From positions 9,651,167 through 9,715,166 of the forward strand of contig OX326956.1 of the NCBI GenBank assembly GCA_946800325.1: a stretch of 64,000 nucleotides of DNA. Direction: 5' to 3'. Positions 46,061 through 58,394 of this stretch are shown piece by piece. Made by a program: the position numbers and the translations under genes. Below the pieces are notes generated by a model. That model had not been told where the DNA came from and did no database searches. It saw only the letters and a program-made list of their open reading frames with translations. Each line of letters starts with the position of its first letter. Position 1 is the stretch's first letter. The DNA comes from Luzula sylvatica (lineage: Eukaryota; Streptophyta; Magnoliopsida; Poales; Juncaceae).

Positions 46061-47473
46061 TCTTATGTATAAAGTTAAGAGAAATGGAAGAAATCTGTGC
46101 AGCCACGTCATCGTCATCAGGGGCCTCTTTGTAATTTTTTTTTTCACATTTTGGTCCTTTTTTATTTACATTTTGGTCCTTTTTATTTGAAAAAATTACA
46201 TTTTGGTCATTTTTATTTACATTTTGGTCCTTTTTTATTTACATTTTGGTCCTTTTTATTTACATTTTGTCCTTTCAAGTTTGAAAAATTACACTTTGGT
46301 CTAGGGGCCTCTTTGAAAAAAAATTATTTACATTTTGGCCTTTTTATTTACAATTTGGTCCTTTTTAGTTGAAAAAACTACATTTTGATCCTTTCTATTT
46401 ACATTTTTGTCCTTTTAAGTTTAGAAACTTACATTTTGGTCCTTCATATTTACATCTTGATCCTCTTTTATTTACATGCCGGTCCTTTTTTACATTTTTG
46501 AATTTACATTATAGTTCTTTTTATTTATATCTTGGTCCTTTTCAGTTTTAGTTCACACTTTGGTACTTTTTATTAACATTTTGGTCATTTTTAATTTAAA
46601 TTTCGGTCATTTTTTACATTATTAATAATTCATCTCATCTCATGCCTCCACATCACCACCTTATTATGCTTCCCTATCACCACTTTACTTGGAAAATTTT
46701 CAAAGGACTCCTTAAATTTGTAGATATTGTAAAAAACAATTAATTTACATATGTATTCATTTAAAAAAAATGCTTTTTTAATTTTAAAAAATTCTTAAAC
46801 TTTTTGTAATATATAATAATTAAAAAAAATTACTATATGTTATATGTTATATAATTTTAATATTTCATTCATTACAAATATTCGACTAATGTATTATTTT
46901 TCTTGAAAAACTAACATAAAATTATAATAAGTTAAACAATATTATTAAAAGAACATCTTGCAAATATTTAAAAATAAAATATCATAAAACTATTAAAAAA
47001 TACATAAAAGGAAAACTAAAATAAAAAATAGATGTTTAAATAGATATTTTCTATGAATATATTTGCAAGATGTTTATTTATTATTATTTAATGTTAGTTT
47101 TTTATGAATAAAGAATGGAATATTAAAATTATATAAACAAAATATGTAATAATTTAAATTTTTTTAAATCACTACATGTTAAGAATTGTTTATGAATTTT
47201 CTTAAAATTAATAAAAAATAACAAAAATAACTTTTAATTATTACATATGAGATTTGGAGGGTATTTTGGAAAAAAAAAATTAATATCATCCATAAGGAGT
47301 ATTTTAAAATAAAAGTTTGGTAAAGAGTTTTTTTTTGGAGTTTACGAAAAGATAGAGGATTTTTTACAATATCCAAAAAAAATTAGGGAGTTAAAAATAT
47401 ACCAAATCACGGATTTGCGAATAATCATGACAAACTCGAGGGCTTCCGCGCAATTGCGCGGGAAAAAAGCTAG
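46061..47473 (+). mobile_element. Non-autonomous Helitron, forward orientation
   Basis: Starts TCTTATGTATAAAGTTAAGA and ends with hairpin CCGCGCAATTGCGCGG (47450-47465 region), GAAAAAAG, CTAG at 47470-47473 and a following T. It shares ends and interior with 25577-27066 in the opposite direction. A minisatellite of ACATTTTGGTCCTTTTTATT words fills 46140-46620. No Rep/helicase gene. The base before TC is T rather than the usual A, so the exact start may be a base or two off. Confidence 0.8.
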
Positions 47474-47605
47474 TTCAAAATGAAAACAATATCAAAGTTT
47501 AAAATGTCAATATTAGATGTATATGCCTCGAAAATTTACCTAATTCGATGTACAACCCTCAAAAGTCAAAACGTCAAAATATCATGAATTGTCCTGAAAA
47601 AATTT

Positions 47606-47720
47606 GAATAAATTTGAATAAATTTTACTAAATATTTAATTATATTTCTTAATTATCAACATAATTGAACGTAATAACTAAATAATGGATAATTCGACGG
47701 GTATATTTTGGAGTAGAATA
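47606..47720. mobile_element. Half copy of the MULE foldback family
   Basis: AATATTTAATTATAT, ATAATGGATAATTCGACGGG and TATATTTTGGAGTAG match 3570-3665 of the foldback element. It sits immediately left of the hairpin cluster, so the cluster may lie within a member of this family. Confidence 0.6.
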
Positions 47721-47824
47721 AATTTTTTTTTTAATATCTTGACACACCACGTGGAAGAGAGAGAGAGAGAGAGAGAGTGAGTGATTGGGGGACCAAATGG
47801 GGGGGGGGGGGGTGTAAATAGCAC

Positions 47825-48037
47825 AAAGTCCTCCACCTTTGAAAGGTCGAGGACTTTAGAGAGAGAGAGAGAGAGTGTGAGAGAGAGAGTGGGGACCACA
47901 AAACTGCTCGACTTTTCAAAGGTCGAGCAGTTTGGGGAAATAATTAATCCTGTTATCAGGTAATTAAGGAATAAAAGCGCCCGACTTTTGAAAAGTCGAG
48001 CAGTTTAGCAATCTCTCGACTTTTCAAAGGTCGAGAG
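47825..48037. repeat. Cluster of four imperfect palindromes with a shared GACYTTT core
   Basis: Palindromes lie at 47825-47857, 47900-47934, 47982-47998 and 48013-48037. All centre on CGACTTTTSAAARGTCG or a variant. Outer arms differ (AAAGTCCTC, CAAACTGCT, CTCT). The second folds over 35 nt with one G-T pair. GA tracts and a 16-G run (47799-47812 area) lie among them. No coding frame. No known RNA family was recognised. Confidence 0.75.
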
Positions 48038-48117
48038 TGTTATTTCCCAAATTTTGAAACTAGTTGGTCTATTTTTGGTAATACGAAACTTATTTGGTCT
48101 AAACAGTAAAATTTCCC

Positions 48118-48463
48118 TAATAAAAACGTAAAATTAATTCATAAAGTGTTTAAATGACTACAATGCACTTTTGGCATACATTTGAGAATATGAGTGAACC
48201 CATCATCTTAATTTAAACGGTCAGTCAAATTTTTGAAAAGTTTGAAGTGACTTGATGTATTTAAGTTTGCAAAGGCAAATTTGATAGGTTTTAATATTGA
48301 GAAGGATAAATATATCAAAAATTACTCGAGTATTTACCCTTCTAATTATGATAAATGTCATATTTATCCCTTTCCAAGAACTAAAAATATCGGACCTCTC
48401 AAAAAATTTCGATTTCATAATAATCAACTATATTGTACTGTAGGTAATTAAATCGTGATGATT
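48118..48463. repeat. Dispersed repeat A, copy 2
   Basis: Nearly identical to 42401-42733. Its right edge, AATTAAATCGTGATGATTG, joins directly to repeat B, forming the first junction of the mosaic at 48118-49476. Confidence 0.92.
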
Positions 48464-48481
48464 GCTGCAATTTCATCACAC

Positions 48482-48796
48482 CAATGTTGTTGGTGTGGCT
48501 GCCCCTCGGCTGCAGTTTCATCGCTGTTGTGGGTGCCCCTCGGACGATCTAATCTGGTGTGTTGCGTCTCTCCGCCACTTTCTTTTTTTTATGTTTCATC
48601 GCTGCTGTGGGTGCCCCTCCCACACCGCTTTCTCGCTTTCGTTTTCTTTCTCTCTTCAGGGACGTACCCTCCTCTCTCTCTCTCTCTCTCTGGCGAGGCA
48701 TGGCGCCCTCTCTTTTAGTATGGTTTTTGACGTGACGAGACATGGTTAATGTACGGTAGAGAACAGTTAGACATGGCGAGACATGGTTTATCTCTT
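48482..48796. repeat. Repeat B, copy 1
   Basis: Nearly identical to 49152-49476. It starts AATGTTGTTGGTGTGGCTGC, includes a (CT)n tract at 48672-48691 and ends ACATGGTTTATCTCTT. A plus-strand frame (48455-48718) is present in both copies but has no recognisable domain and contains CT-tract Ser/Leu repeats. Confidence 0.93.
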
Positions 48797-48798
48797 CG

Positions 48799-49122
48799 CA
48801 TACAAAAGTGTTAGTCATTGAACTTAATTGTATATATTTGAATAACATTGAGGTAACATACTAAGAATTTATAATTAGGAGACTCCAAAAATTAGAAATA
48901 TCAAATTTGTCCTTATAAAACTATTAATATCAAATATATCCCTTCGCAACTCAATTTATATCAAAATGGTCTGAAACTAACGAGTATGTTAAACTTGACA
49001 GAATATTAGTAGAATTACTAATGTACCTCGGAGTGATAACATATCATTCCTAACCCGAAACCCTCTTCCTCCTCTAGCGACCTTCATTTGTTCTCCTCCA
49101 TGGCGAACACTACCCGTCAAAA
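48799..49122. repeat. Repeat C, copy 1
   Basis: Nearly identical to 58622-58945 over 323 bp, with only a handful of changes (for example TACCTCGGAG against TACCCCTGAG). It ends inside the short frame starting ATGGCGAACACTACCCG and includes the edge of the inverted-repeat element. Confidence 0.95.
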
Positions 49123-49151
49123 TGTACCAGTGGAGTATCGCAATTTGATAA

Positions 49152-49338
49152 CAATGTTGTTGGTGTGGCTGCCCCTCGGCTGCAGTTTCATCGCTGTTGT
49201 GGGTGCCCCTCGGACGATCTAATCTGGTGTGTTGCGTCTCTCCGCCGCTTTCTTTTTTTTATGTTTCATCGCTGCTGTGGGTGCCCCTCGCACACCGCTT
49301 TCTCGCTTTCGTTTTCTTTCTCTCTTCAGGGACGTACC

Positions 49339-49373
<35 letters not shown>

Positions 49374-49476
49374 CGAGGCATGGTGCCCTCTCTTTTAGTA
49401 TGGTTTTTGACGTGACGAGACATGGTTAATGTACGGTAGAGAACAGTTAGACATGGCGAGACATGGTTTATCTCTT
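49152..49476. repeat. Repeat B, copy 2
   Basis: Second copy of 48482-48796, with a longer (CT)n tract (49342-49371). It is preceded by a 30-bp piece (49124-49153) that matches 45747-45776. Confidence 0.93.
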
Positions 49477-49479
49477 TCT

Positions 49480-50500
49480 CTTTTCTCTTCCTCTCTGTCA
49501 GCTTTCTCTGTCAGAAGGAAAATTTCAGGTGAGGGAGAAAGGCACGTCAGAGCAAGGAGTTGATTCTCCATTTAAAAGGGAAAAAAAAAATGATGCTAGG
49601 ATCACTCCCATTCTCATTCCCAAATTCACTCCTTAAACTCATTTTTAAGTCTAAAGAGTGGATTTGATAGATTGTCGGTGAATTGTTTTATCATTTTTAA
49701 GTTGTCAAGAATATTTTTGAGAAAAATTGTAAATTCTTAAGTTTTCTCTTTTGTGGGTTTATTCGCATTATATAATTTGTGAAGAAGCAAGTAGGCTCAT
49801 AAACTTCCCAATTGGCTCGAAATTATGTTACGCCGACCAATTATTCTTAAAGGTTCATTAAGCAATTAAATAACTAATTTGTAACTATACTGTTATTTAA
49901 TTTGTTTAGTTTCTCATTATCATAATTATATTTGATAGGTTGAATATACTTTTGGTAACATACATAAATGTCAAAACTTGTTGATTTGTTTATGCACGTA
50001 GTAATTCTTTTAAGTAGCGTTATAGTTTATTGGATCATGATTGTACTTGTTTGATTTTTTTTTAATGACTACTTGTTTGATTATATTGTTAATTATTTTG
50101 ATCTGATCACTCTGATCTCTTTGCGTTTAATAATAAAATTATTGTACGAATTTTTGATAGATAATATAAAGCTTTTGCTAGAATCTATTTTTATTTTTTT
50201 ATTTAGTGCATACTTTATGAACAACACGTTCATGATTACTGTACGATTTTTTTTTTTTAATTTTTATATATCAAAAGACTATGCCTTTTATTCAAAATAA
50301 AATAAAATTATTGTTGTCAAAAGTAAGTTTAGTTTTAAAATTGAAAACTTTAAGTGATCGGTGACTCAATGACACATATTATTAAAACGTTATAAATATT
50401 ACTCGTGCAATTTTCTTTGTGCAAGAATGATTTTGTTGAGTATTACTTGAGTATTCGTTATGAATATGGTAGCTTGATTGCACACATGAAATATACAAAG
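49480..50500. other. AT-rich spacer, no gene seen
   Basis: CT-rich leader-like sequence to 49540, then AT-rich DNA. No domain-bearing frame, RNA gene or element end was recognised. Confidence 0.45.
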
Positions 50501-50501
50501 A

Positions 50502-50531
50502 CTAGGATAATACCCGCGCTAACGCTGCGGG
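50502..50531 (-). mobile_element. Inverted Helitron-like 3' terminus
   Basis: On the minus strand: hairpin CCCGCAGCGTTAGCGCGGG, then TATTATC, then CTAG followed by T. The hairpin resembles that at 53818. The TC end was not found, so the element's extent to the right is unknown. Confidence 0.6.
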
Positions 50532-53500
50532 TGCTTTACATTCATTTTGTAAAATAAAAATATTCTTGATGATGGTATAAAATATTCATCAATATGTTAA
50601 GTGTATAATAATAATTCACAGTATGAGATTAATTTTCTTACTGTGCAATTATGCATTATTTTATACAACAATTCTCAGAAATGGCATAATGCAGAATTTT
50701 TTGATAACATATTACATATATATCCCATCTCATGTTGAAGAACTTTCTGTTAAAAATTAAAAATTAAATAGATTCTTCCATGAAAGGGTGTGAGTATTTT
50801 TCTTCGAGCACTTTGCTCAAACACTCTCTTCAATGACCGAAATTTAAGAGAGAATAGACTATTTTACCATTCAAGCTCATTATAGAAATAACTTCCACTC
50901 GATGACTTCTTTAAAATCTATATAATATTTTTAATCTTAAATATATCCTCCTATTGAAATAATAATATTAAAATTTGCTTCCATATATTTCAAATATGAA
51001 AATTGCAATTAAAATCATTAAATTTGCATACTCCATCACATGAATATGTCGGGCATCATTAAGACTTCAAAATTTAACCTTCAAAATTTCATTAATAATA
51101 CTCCCTTGTTTTTTCTTTGGTAATTTAGTGAATTGATTGAAGTAAACTAAAATGTAAAAAAAATCACAATGAACATGACACCAATAGATACAAGAATAAT
51201 ATAAATTAAGAAAACAAACAAACTAATAAGTAAAGTTAAAGTCCTCACTTTGGTCTAAAACAATTAATTGGAGGGGACCTTATAGTATTTCTTGACATTC
51301 GGTGATCCCTTCAAAACAGACAAAAACGTATATTTAATAACTTCTTTTATTTGAATCAAATATAAGAAATAATTATCTATGTTGCTCCACAAAAATGGAT
51401 ATGCCTCAGAAAACATGGCTTTAAATCCTTGTGCATTTCTTCGACAGGCCTAATGCTAAAGAATCATAAAATAAAATTACTCAACAATAGTTATACCGGC
51501 AAAATCTTGAAATATCAAATATGCCCCTACAAAAATGAGAATATCAACCGAAGGGGATATAAAACGAAATGAATAAACAAATAGAAAATAAAACATACAC
51601 ATATTAAAAGGAACAAGGAGGCTTGGTTTTCCTAGATAATTGGAGAACCAATCCGCCACTTTGGATCCTTCGTCAATCGCCGATCCCGACCATTCTCAGA
51701 CTGACACCTCATCAGCCACAATGTTGCTCGTGTTTAGATGAACTTTTAGTGCTTCCATTCCTGGCTTAAATGTTAGGCTAAATTTGAGGGTAAATGAAAC
51801 ATATGGTCAAATAATCATTATTGCTTGAAATGCAAATGAAAATTTTAAAATTACAAAACTACCCATGTAAGAATCATTTGGTTCTCAAATTTCATCAGAA
51901 GCGCCATTTGATATTTCAATTTCGACTAAACCACATTTTGGTTCGATTCTTTTGAGTATAAGCTCTTCCTTTTGAGCACTACAAAATCCTAAATGTGAAG
52001 AGCATCTATGATCTAATATCTGAGGAATTTCATCGAACATCTTATCTACAAATCGACAACAAGAATTGTGAACTTGATATTTTGATGTATCAATAATGAA
52101 TCAAACACTAAATCTGAACTTAAAAACAAATACATGAGAAATGACTACAAGTACCTGTAAAATGAGTTTGGATATGAGGATTTACCACATATCTGAGGAG
52201 AGGTCTGAGAATTTCATCGAACGCCTTATTTCATGAGGTTTAGGCTTGAAATGAGTTATACCCTAGATTTGAAATTGAAATCAAATATATGAGAAATGAT
52301 TAAAAGAGTTTGAACGTGCAAATGCAAAAAAATGTAAAGATAGTTCTTAGAGGAATTTCATCAAACACCTTGCCTTCGTGAAGTTTTGGCTAAAAATGAC
52401 AAATACATCCCTCGAAAAATTGAAAATTTATCGGAAAGTATCAAATATATATTTTTAAATATGAAATATAAAAAGTGAATAAATCTAAGAAGTATCAAAA
52501 TAATTGTATAAATCCTGAAAGTTCGAAATATGTTCATCTAAAATACGAAAATAAATTCCGATTAAAATACTAAAATATCTATATGCTGGCATTTTGATTA
52601 TTTGTTATTTCAAAGAAACTGTAATTACAATTGAAAAACGCAAATGTTTACCAAAATAAATAAATAAAATTAAAACACTGAAATGTAAAAAGCAAACCCC
52701 AAATTGATTTTTTTTTTTGTGTGCAAAAGTACCCTCTACGCGGTAAATTTGCAAGGAATCAACAAAAAAACATCAAATAACAATGAAATTAAGAGAGCAA
52801 AACCCAAATTAATGCTAAAATATGCATAAATGACCCTGCATATGTTTAATATTTCAAAATTAACTGAAAAAATATTGAAATAGCGTAAAAAAGCCATCAA
52901 ATTTGCTGAAATTTAGCATAAAACCAACATTTTCCAGAAAACTGTAAATGCAGTTAAAAAACATTATAATTGATGAAGTTAACTAAATGATCTAACCGAG
53001 GTTTCAATTAAAAAACATGTTTGAATGAGGTGCCGCACCTGTGAAGAGGTGAAGGAAATGGATGTGGAGAGAGGCAACACTCCGTGAAAATGGTGAAAAC
53101 TGAAGAGGCGTGGTATGGTGGAGAAAGAGAGGCATCGCGATTTGGCGGAGAACCGAGAAGGAAGGGTGCGGACTGTGCGAGAAGTGCTCTCCGGAAAAGA
53201 GAGGAGGCGCAGGAAGATGGAGAGACGTGGTCGTGATAGAGAGAGAATGAGAAAGAAAGTGGGTAAAGTGCTTGTTTATGTTTAAACGTGATTGTGAGTC
53301 TGTGAGGAACAGTTGTGAGTCGTGACTGTGTGAGCAAGGGGTGTGAGTCGCGACTGTGTGGATAACAAAGAGATGTGTATTGTTTAGACATACATTAGAT
53401 TGAATGCATAGATAATTAAAACTAATACGATGACGTGGCATTCCGAAAATTAAGAAAAATACTTATAAAATATATTAGTAGGATTAATTGGATGATTAAT

Positions 53501-53815
53501 TTGTGTTAATGTATCTTTTTCATTGAGCACGCTGGTAAAAAGGATTTTGTGATGATAAAATGACACGTGACGATGTAATATGAAAAATATTGCTTTTTAA
53601 TAACACGTATTTTTCTATCTTCGATTTTGTTCTTAGTTTTGTATTCATTTTTTAAAAAGTAATGGCAAAATTATTGATTTTGCATTTTATGAAAATTAAA
53701 ATCATCTCAAATAACAGTCGACATACTTTGTGTGAAAATTATTTATTTGTTTTATGTGTTTACATATAATGTTTGTATATCTTTATTTGTGTGGTTAACT
53801 AAATAAAAGTAACAT
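50532..53815. other. AT-rich region between two opposed Helitron-like ends
   Basis: No gene was recognised. Degenerate repeats of GAATTTCATCGAACACCTTAT occur near 52025, 52208 and 52350. GC-richer DNA at 53010-53400 has purine-rich sequence with overlapping minus-strand frames but no motif, and a GTGAGTCGTGACTGTGTG near-repeat at 53310-53365. It may be the body of one or two Helitrons. Confidence 0.35.
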
Positions 53816-53817
53816 AT

Positions 53818-53846
53818 CCGCAGCGTAGCACGGGCACTATAGTTAG
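53818..53846 (+). mobile_element. Helitron-like 3' terminus, degenerate CTAG
   Basis: Hairpin CCGCAGCGTAGCACGG is followed by GCACTATAG and TTAG, then T. The canonical CTAG has become TTAG. Its hairpin sequence is close to that of the inverted end at 50502. Confidence 0.45.
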
Positions 53847-53849
53847 TAT

Positions 53850-55290
53850 ACATAGTATATGTGTTGGTGAAATTCGAGGATCCATAACATTTTTCTTTAA
53901 ACAGGATAAAAAAATAATATATGGGATTTATTTTGATTGGGTGAATATGCATACCAATTACCATACAAATATTGTCATTCTGTCTTCATTTATAAATTTA
54001 TTCCAGAAGAAAACGTAGCAAAATAATCTTCAATCAATATCGTTTTGGTTTTGGATTGTTAGTGTTGAATGTTATATGAGTTTGGGGTTTTTGGGGGTTT
54101 AGTTCGAATAACTGTTGTGAGAAATATAATTTCACAAAATTCAAAATTACAGCAATTAATCAGTATATTTGAAACCAAAAAATTACAAACTGATGTTGTT
54201 CATAAAAAATTTTAATTCTGCAAAGTGATTTATATACTAATAACTTCATTATTGCACTTTTGGATTAGTCAGGAGATATCTTTTAACTTAAAATTCTTAA
54301 TTCAAATCTTAAATTGCATCTAAACATGTACTAGTAAAAAATTGAAATTCTTGTACTATCTTGTACTAAACTAGATATTACCTATTTCTCCAAAAGCCCT
54401 AATTAATTTGGTATTTTTAATAACACTTTTATTAGTTAACAAAGAAAATAGACATTATGAATTGATAATTTTTTAATAAACTTATCGTGCAAATTAAATA
54501 TATGAGCAATTATACGATACATCATTTTTATAAAGATATTTTGGATAGTTTTGAAAGTAATTAAAACATTTTTATTGTATGAATAATGATATATTTATTA
54601 TTTAAGCATATCATTAATGTAACTGAAAACACGTAGAATTACTTCTTTTTTCTTTTTTTTTTAATTTGAATATGATTTGCAAAAACCGATATACCATTCT
54701 TTGTTGTGTACAATAATCATCACATACAAATAATTATGTGGATGATACAAAAATAATGACTAAGGTTTGGTAATTCATGTGAATGTGATGAACAATATTT
54801 ATCAAGGTTATCTAATAGATTATAAGCATTTGGATTAATTCATTTTACTGTAGATAAAAATGACCACAATGGTTTTGTCAAATTTAAGTGATAATTAGAT
54901 AAAGGAGGATAGCAATGGATTCCACCTCTTTAATTTACATTGATTATATTTTTCCAGTAAAATATTTTTTACTCACTTATATTAACTTCGTCTTGTTGTT
55001 ACGTTGTTATTTATATATAAAACATAGTTTTTTATATATTTGGAGGAAAATTTCTTTTACAGAAAATAAAGTGCTCTTAAAACAAAAATATAGACAACTA
55101 ATCCCAAAAAAATAAAAAAAATAAGCATTGCAATTAAATTGCTATAGTTTCGATATAACATTTTGCAAAGCCAAATCAACCACTATATCGATAAAAAAAC
55201 ACATAGCAAATATGAATAATATAATGAATATGAATGCGTAAGATTTATGAATAATGTGATATGTGAATACGAACAATAATATCAATTAAA
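53850..55290. other. AT-rich intergenic, no gene seen
   Basis: No domain-bearing frame, RNA gene or element end was recognised. Confidence 0.5.
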
Positions 55291-55295
55291 TGCAG

Positions 55296-55590
55296 GGCCG
55301 GGTCTGGGCTTGGGCCCAGTTGGCCCAGGCCACAGACCTCCAAAGAAACTAGAGCTCCAATAATATCAATTAATTAAACCCACAATCCAAATTTAGAGGG
55401 CCTTCTATGCACAATATTAGAAGGCCATTAAATTGGAGGCATATGCACATATTAATTTAGAGGGCCTTCTATGCACAATATTATAAGGCCATTAAATTGG
55501 AGGCATAGGCACATATTAATTTAGAGGGCCTTCTATGCACAATATTATAAGGCCATTAAATTGGAGGCATAGGTACATATTAATTTGTCA
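55296..55590. mobile_element. hAT-like terminus followed by three 65-bp repeats
   Basis: CAGGGCCGGGTCTGGGCTTG resembles hAT ends such as that at 5603. From about 55391 three 65-bp units follow (TTTAGAGGGCCTTCTATGCA ... AAGGCCATTAAATTGGAGGC). Units two and three are almost identical. GGCCCAAGTAATAGCG-like sequence recurs at 55622 and 57994, suggesting one element split by an insertion. Confidence 0.5.
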
Positions 55591-55639
55591 TTTCAAATCT
55601 ATGTTTAAATACATCAATCTAGGGCCGAGTAATAGCAAA

Positions 55640-57940
55640 ATATTTTTACATTGATGAACTCGTAAAAGTAGTGTCGTTTTTAAACAATTAATGTGTTCCT
55701 AAATTACGAGTATCAAAGTTTGTATTTCTAAATTTCCTATACTTGAATGAATATTACAAGTAAAATGGCAAGTACGGATTATCTTTCGCAGGGAGATATG
55801 GCCTCAATTCAAATTAATACGTTCAATATAGATCTTTTTCACAAACAAATGGTTCACAAGCAAGATTAATAGACGTTCACAAATTTATCACAAATTCTGA
55901 TTCGATTATCGCAAGTTTAATTCAATTCTCAATTCTTAGTTCTATTATATGGATATTCACAAAATAAAAGGAGATGTTGTTGATGGAGAGAATGGTAACA
56001 AAAAGTCGCAAATAAAAGGGCAAGAAAAATATCAAACAAAAATAAAGATCAAAATAAAATCAACCAAGAATCGCAAAATAAGATTCGTTTCCCTTGATGT
56101 AAATAATGGGGAAAATGATATATTAATCATTCGATCATCTAGAAATGTCTCCAAAAGTAAACCAATTGCAAGGGCGATTACTAATTATAGGCCAATTAAT
56201 AATCACGAAAATCAAGAATAAAAACAAGATTAATTCAACTAATTATAAACCAATTAATCGAACTCATCGAAATTCTATTCATGAAAAACCTTACTCAAAT
56301 CAATTAAGTAATATAAACCATTACTAATTAATTCGAGTATTAAAACGACGAGATAAAAATTAGGGAAAATAATTATAAACCAACTAAATTCCCCAATTAA
56401 TCTTTAAATCACAAAACATAATCGTTTTAATAACAAAAAGATTTATTTAATCATAAAATTCCATTTCTAGATTCCACAAATAATTAACACATCAAATCCC
56501 CAAAATAATTCTACTCTTGATTCATATTTATGGATAATAATAATCCATAGAAAATCATATTCCTAGAAAATGGGGAAATAGCAAGAACTATAAACCAGTT
56601 CTTATTAATATTCAAAATCCAGGATATAGGATTCCACAGAAAACAGTTTTCCAATTTATTCAAAGAAGGATCAAGAACAAAACTTTGAAATCCAGTATTT
56701 ACAAATACAAGAAACAACTTTCTCGAATTATCAAAGAAAAAAGGGAAGAAATCACGATACTGAACCAGATGAAGCTCGATTCTTGATGCGATCTGGTCGA
56801 GCTTCGAGCAGGGAGCGTCGCCAATGGAGAGAGGGGACCGAAGCTGCCCATTGAGCCTGGAAGGGCTGTTGGATTGGTGCTGCTAGTTGAGGTCTGACGA
56901 AGCTCAGACCTTCGAGTGGAATTGTTGCTCTCACGAGCTCTAGGACCCTCTAATGGTGGTGAAGAAAGAAGAGAACGAAAGAAAATGGAGCCTGGAAGGG
57001 CTGAGAGAGAGGATCCTCTTATCGAAGCTTGATCAGAGGTTTTTATAACCAAAATTGACTGGAGAAATCCCGTTCTTGCACGAAATTGAGAAAATCTGAA
57101 GTGTCGTGGGGTCCATACGATGGTTATGGAGCAGAGAAAACAACCAAAAACGACTCGTACGGAGATCTTGGCTCGTAACAGCCATGGCGAGACGGTTTGG
57201 AAGAGGGAGGCGTCGTCTCCATTGGATTCTACAGATTAATTTCAGAGCAACATTACTTCTATATTTTCTTCTTTAATTGGAAACCGAGAGAACGGTTAGA
57301 ATGAAACTGGAGAGGATGATGCTCTATTCTTATTGGTCGAGAGGAAGTATGTTCTGATTGGATCACGAAACCTTGGACTTCAGGATTCTCTGTGGCCGTT
57401 CTTGTGTATCCATCGTGTAGAAGGCTGTCTTGACAGATGGGGTTAAGTTCCAGCGTGGGTCACGTGATCTTGATGCCACAGAGGATCAGAGAGAGTTGAG
57501 TTGGGAGTCATGTAGTCTTTTTGGTGAACTGGGTCAGTGCTGACCCCTGTGTGTCCTTTGGTGCAGTGGGTTGAGGATCTGGGTCGTCATCAGTTGTTGT
57601 GCAAGTTCTGGTGTAGCCATTCGTGTAACGGGTCATTTGTATAGGAATTCTGACCCGTTTCACCATAAACTTTGCGACTTCTTCGTCCTTCCACCAAATT
57701 GTACGATCTTTATATCGAAAACGCTCACCTCGACGAGATGAATTCAGCCATGGTGTTGGTTTGTAGATATTTGGTCTTTTTTACCTGAAATAACACAAAA
57801 ACATATATTAAAGTATTTTCCTCATGAATTATTTAATACTAAGATTATAGCATGATTTTGTGATTATTTACTATTTAATTTCCTTGTTTTAATATCTAAA
57901 TATACGACAAAATACGCTCATATCATACATCAATCTATGT
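55640..57940. other. Unclassified insertion-like segment
   Basis: The segment lies between two related phrases (ATACATCAATCT with GGCC.AGTAATAGC nearby, at 55609 and 57931). It opens with a TTCGCAGGGAGATATGG phrase and closes with CAAAATACGCTCATATCATAC, wording seen in non-autonomous plant repeats. The GC-richer stretch 56750-57660 has frames on both strands without domains. No LTR pair was proven. Confidence 0.3.
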
Positions 57941-58394
57941 TTCAATTAAATTGCATTGTTTCCTTTCTTGTGGCCACATTTTTAACAGAGGCCCAAGTAA
58001 TAGCGAAAAATATTTAGTCCTATTTTAGAAGAGGCGGACTACCAAATTTTTTCATGGCCCGTTGTACTGTTGTATTTTTTCTATTTTCTAAACTCTCATG
58101 ATGCGAGAGAAAATGAAAATTTTGATGATTTTTGTAATTTTATCTAACAAAAAACATCGTGAAATTTTGGAAATTTTGATGATTTTGATGATTTTCTAAA
58201 CTCACAACTGTGTATTTTGGTAATTTTTTGAATTAAGTTGTATCTAACAAAAAACATAGTGAAATTTTATTTATTATAAATCTATAAGTGTATTTTGGTA
58301 ATTTTTTTATTTTCTAAACTCTCATGTGTAATTTTATCTAACAAAAAACATCGTGAAATTGTATCCTAATCCTATATCTATAAGAATAAAATTG
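57941..58394. other. Spacer with short repeated words, no gene seen
   Basis: ATCTAACAAAAAACATCGTGA occurs three times at about 58140, 58250 and 58330, with TGTATTTTGGTAATTTTT between. Local tandem duplication; nothing else was recognised. Confidence 0.5.

Noticed and set aside
48455..49429. Frames shared by both copies of repeat B
   Set aside because: They are conserved only because the DNA was recently duplicated; they run through a (CT)n tract and show no domain.
53008..53441. Overlapping His/Ser-rich minus-strand frames of 127 and 145 codons
   Set aside because: Two frames over the same purine-rich DNA, with no motif and no splice context.
55640..57940. LTR retrotransposon
   Set aside because: No LTR pair, primer-binding site or polyprotein motif could be shown; listed only as an unclassified segment.
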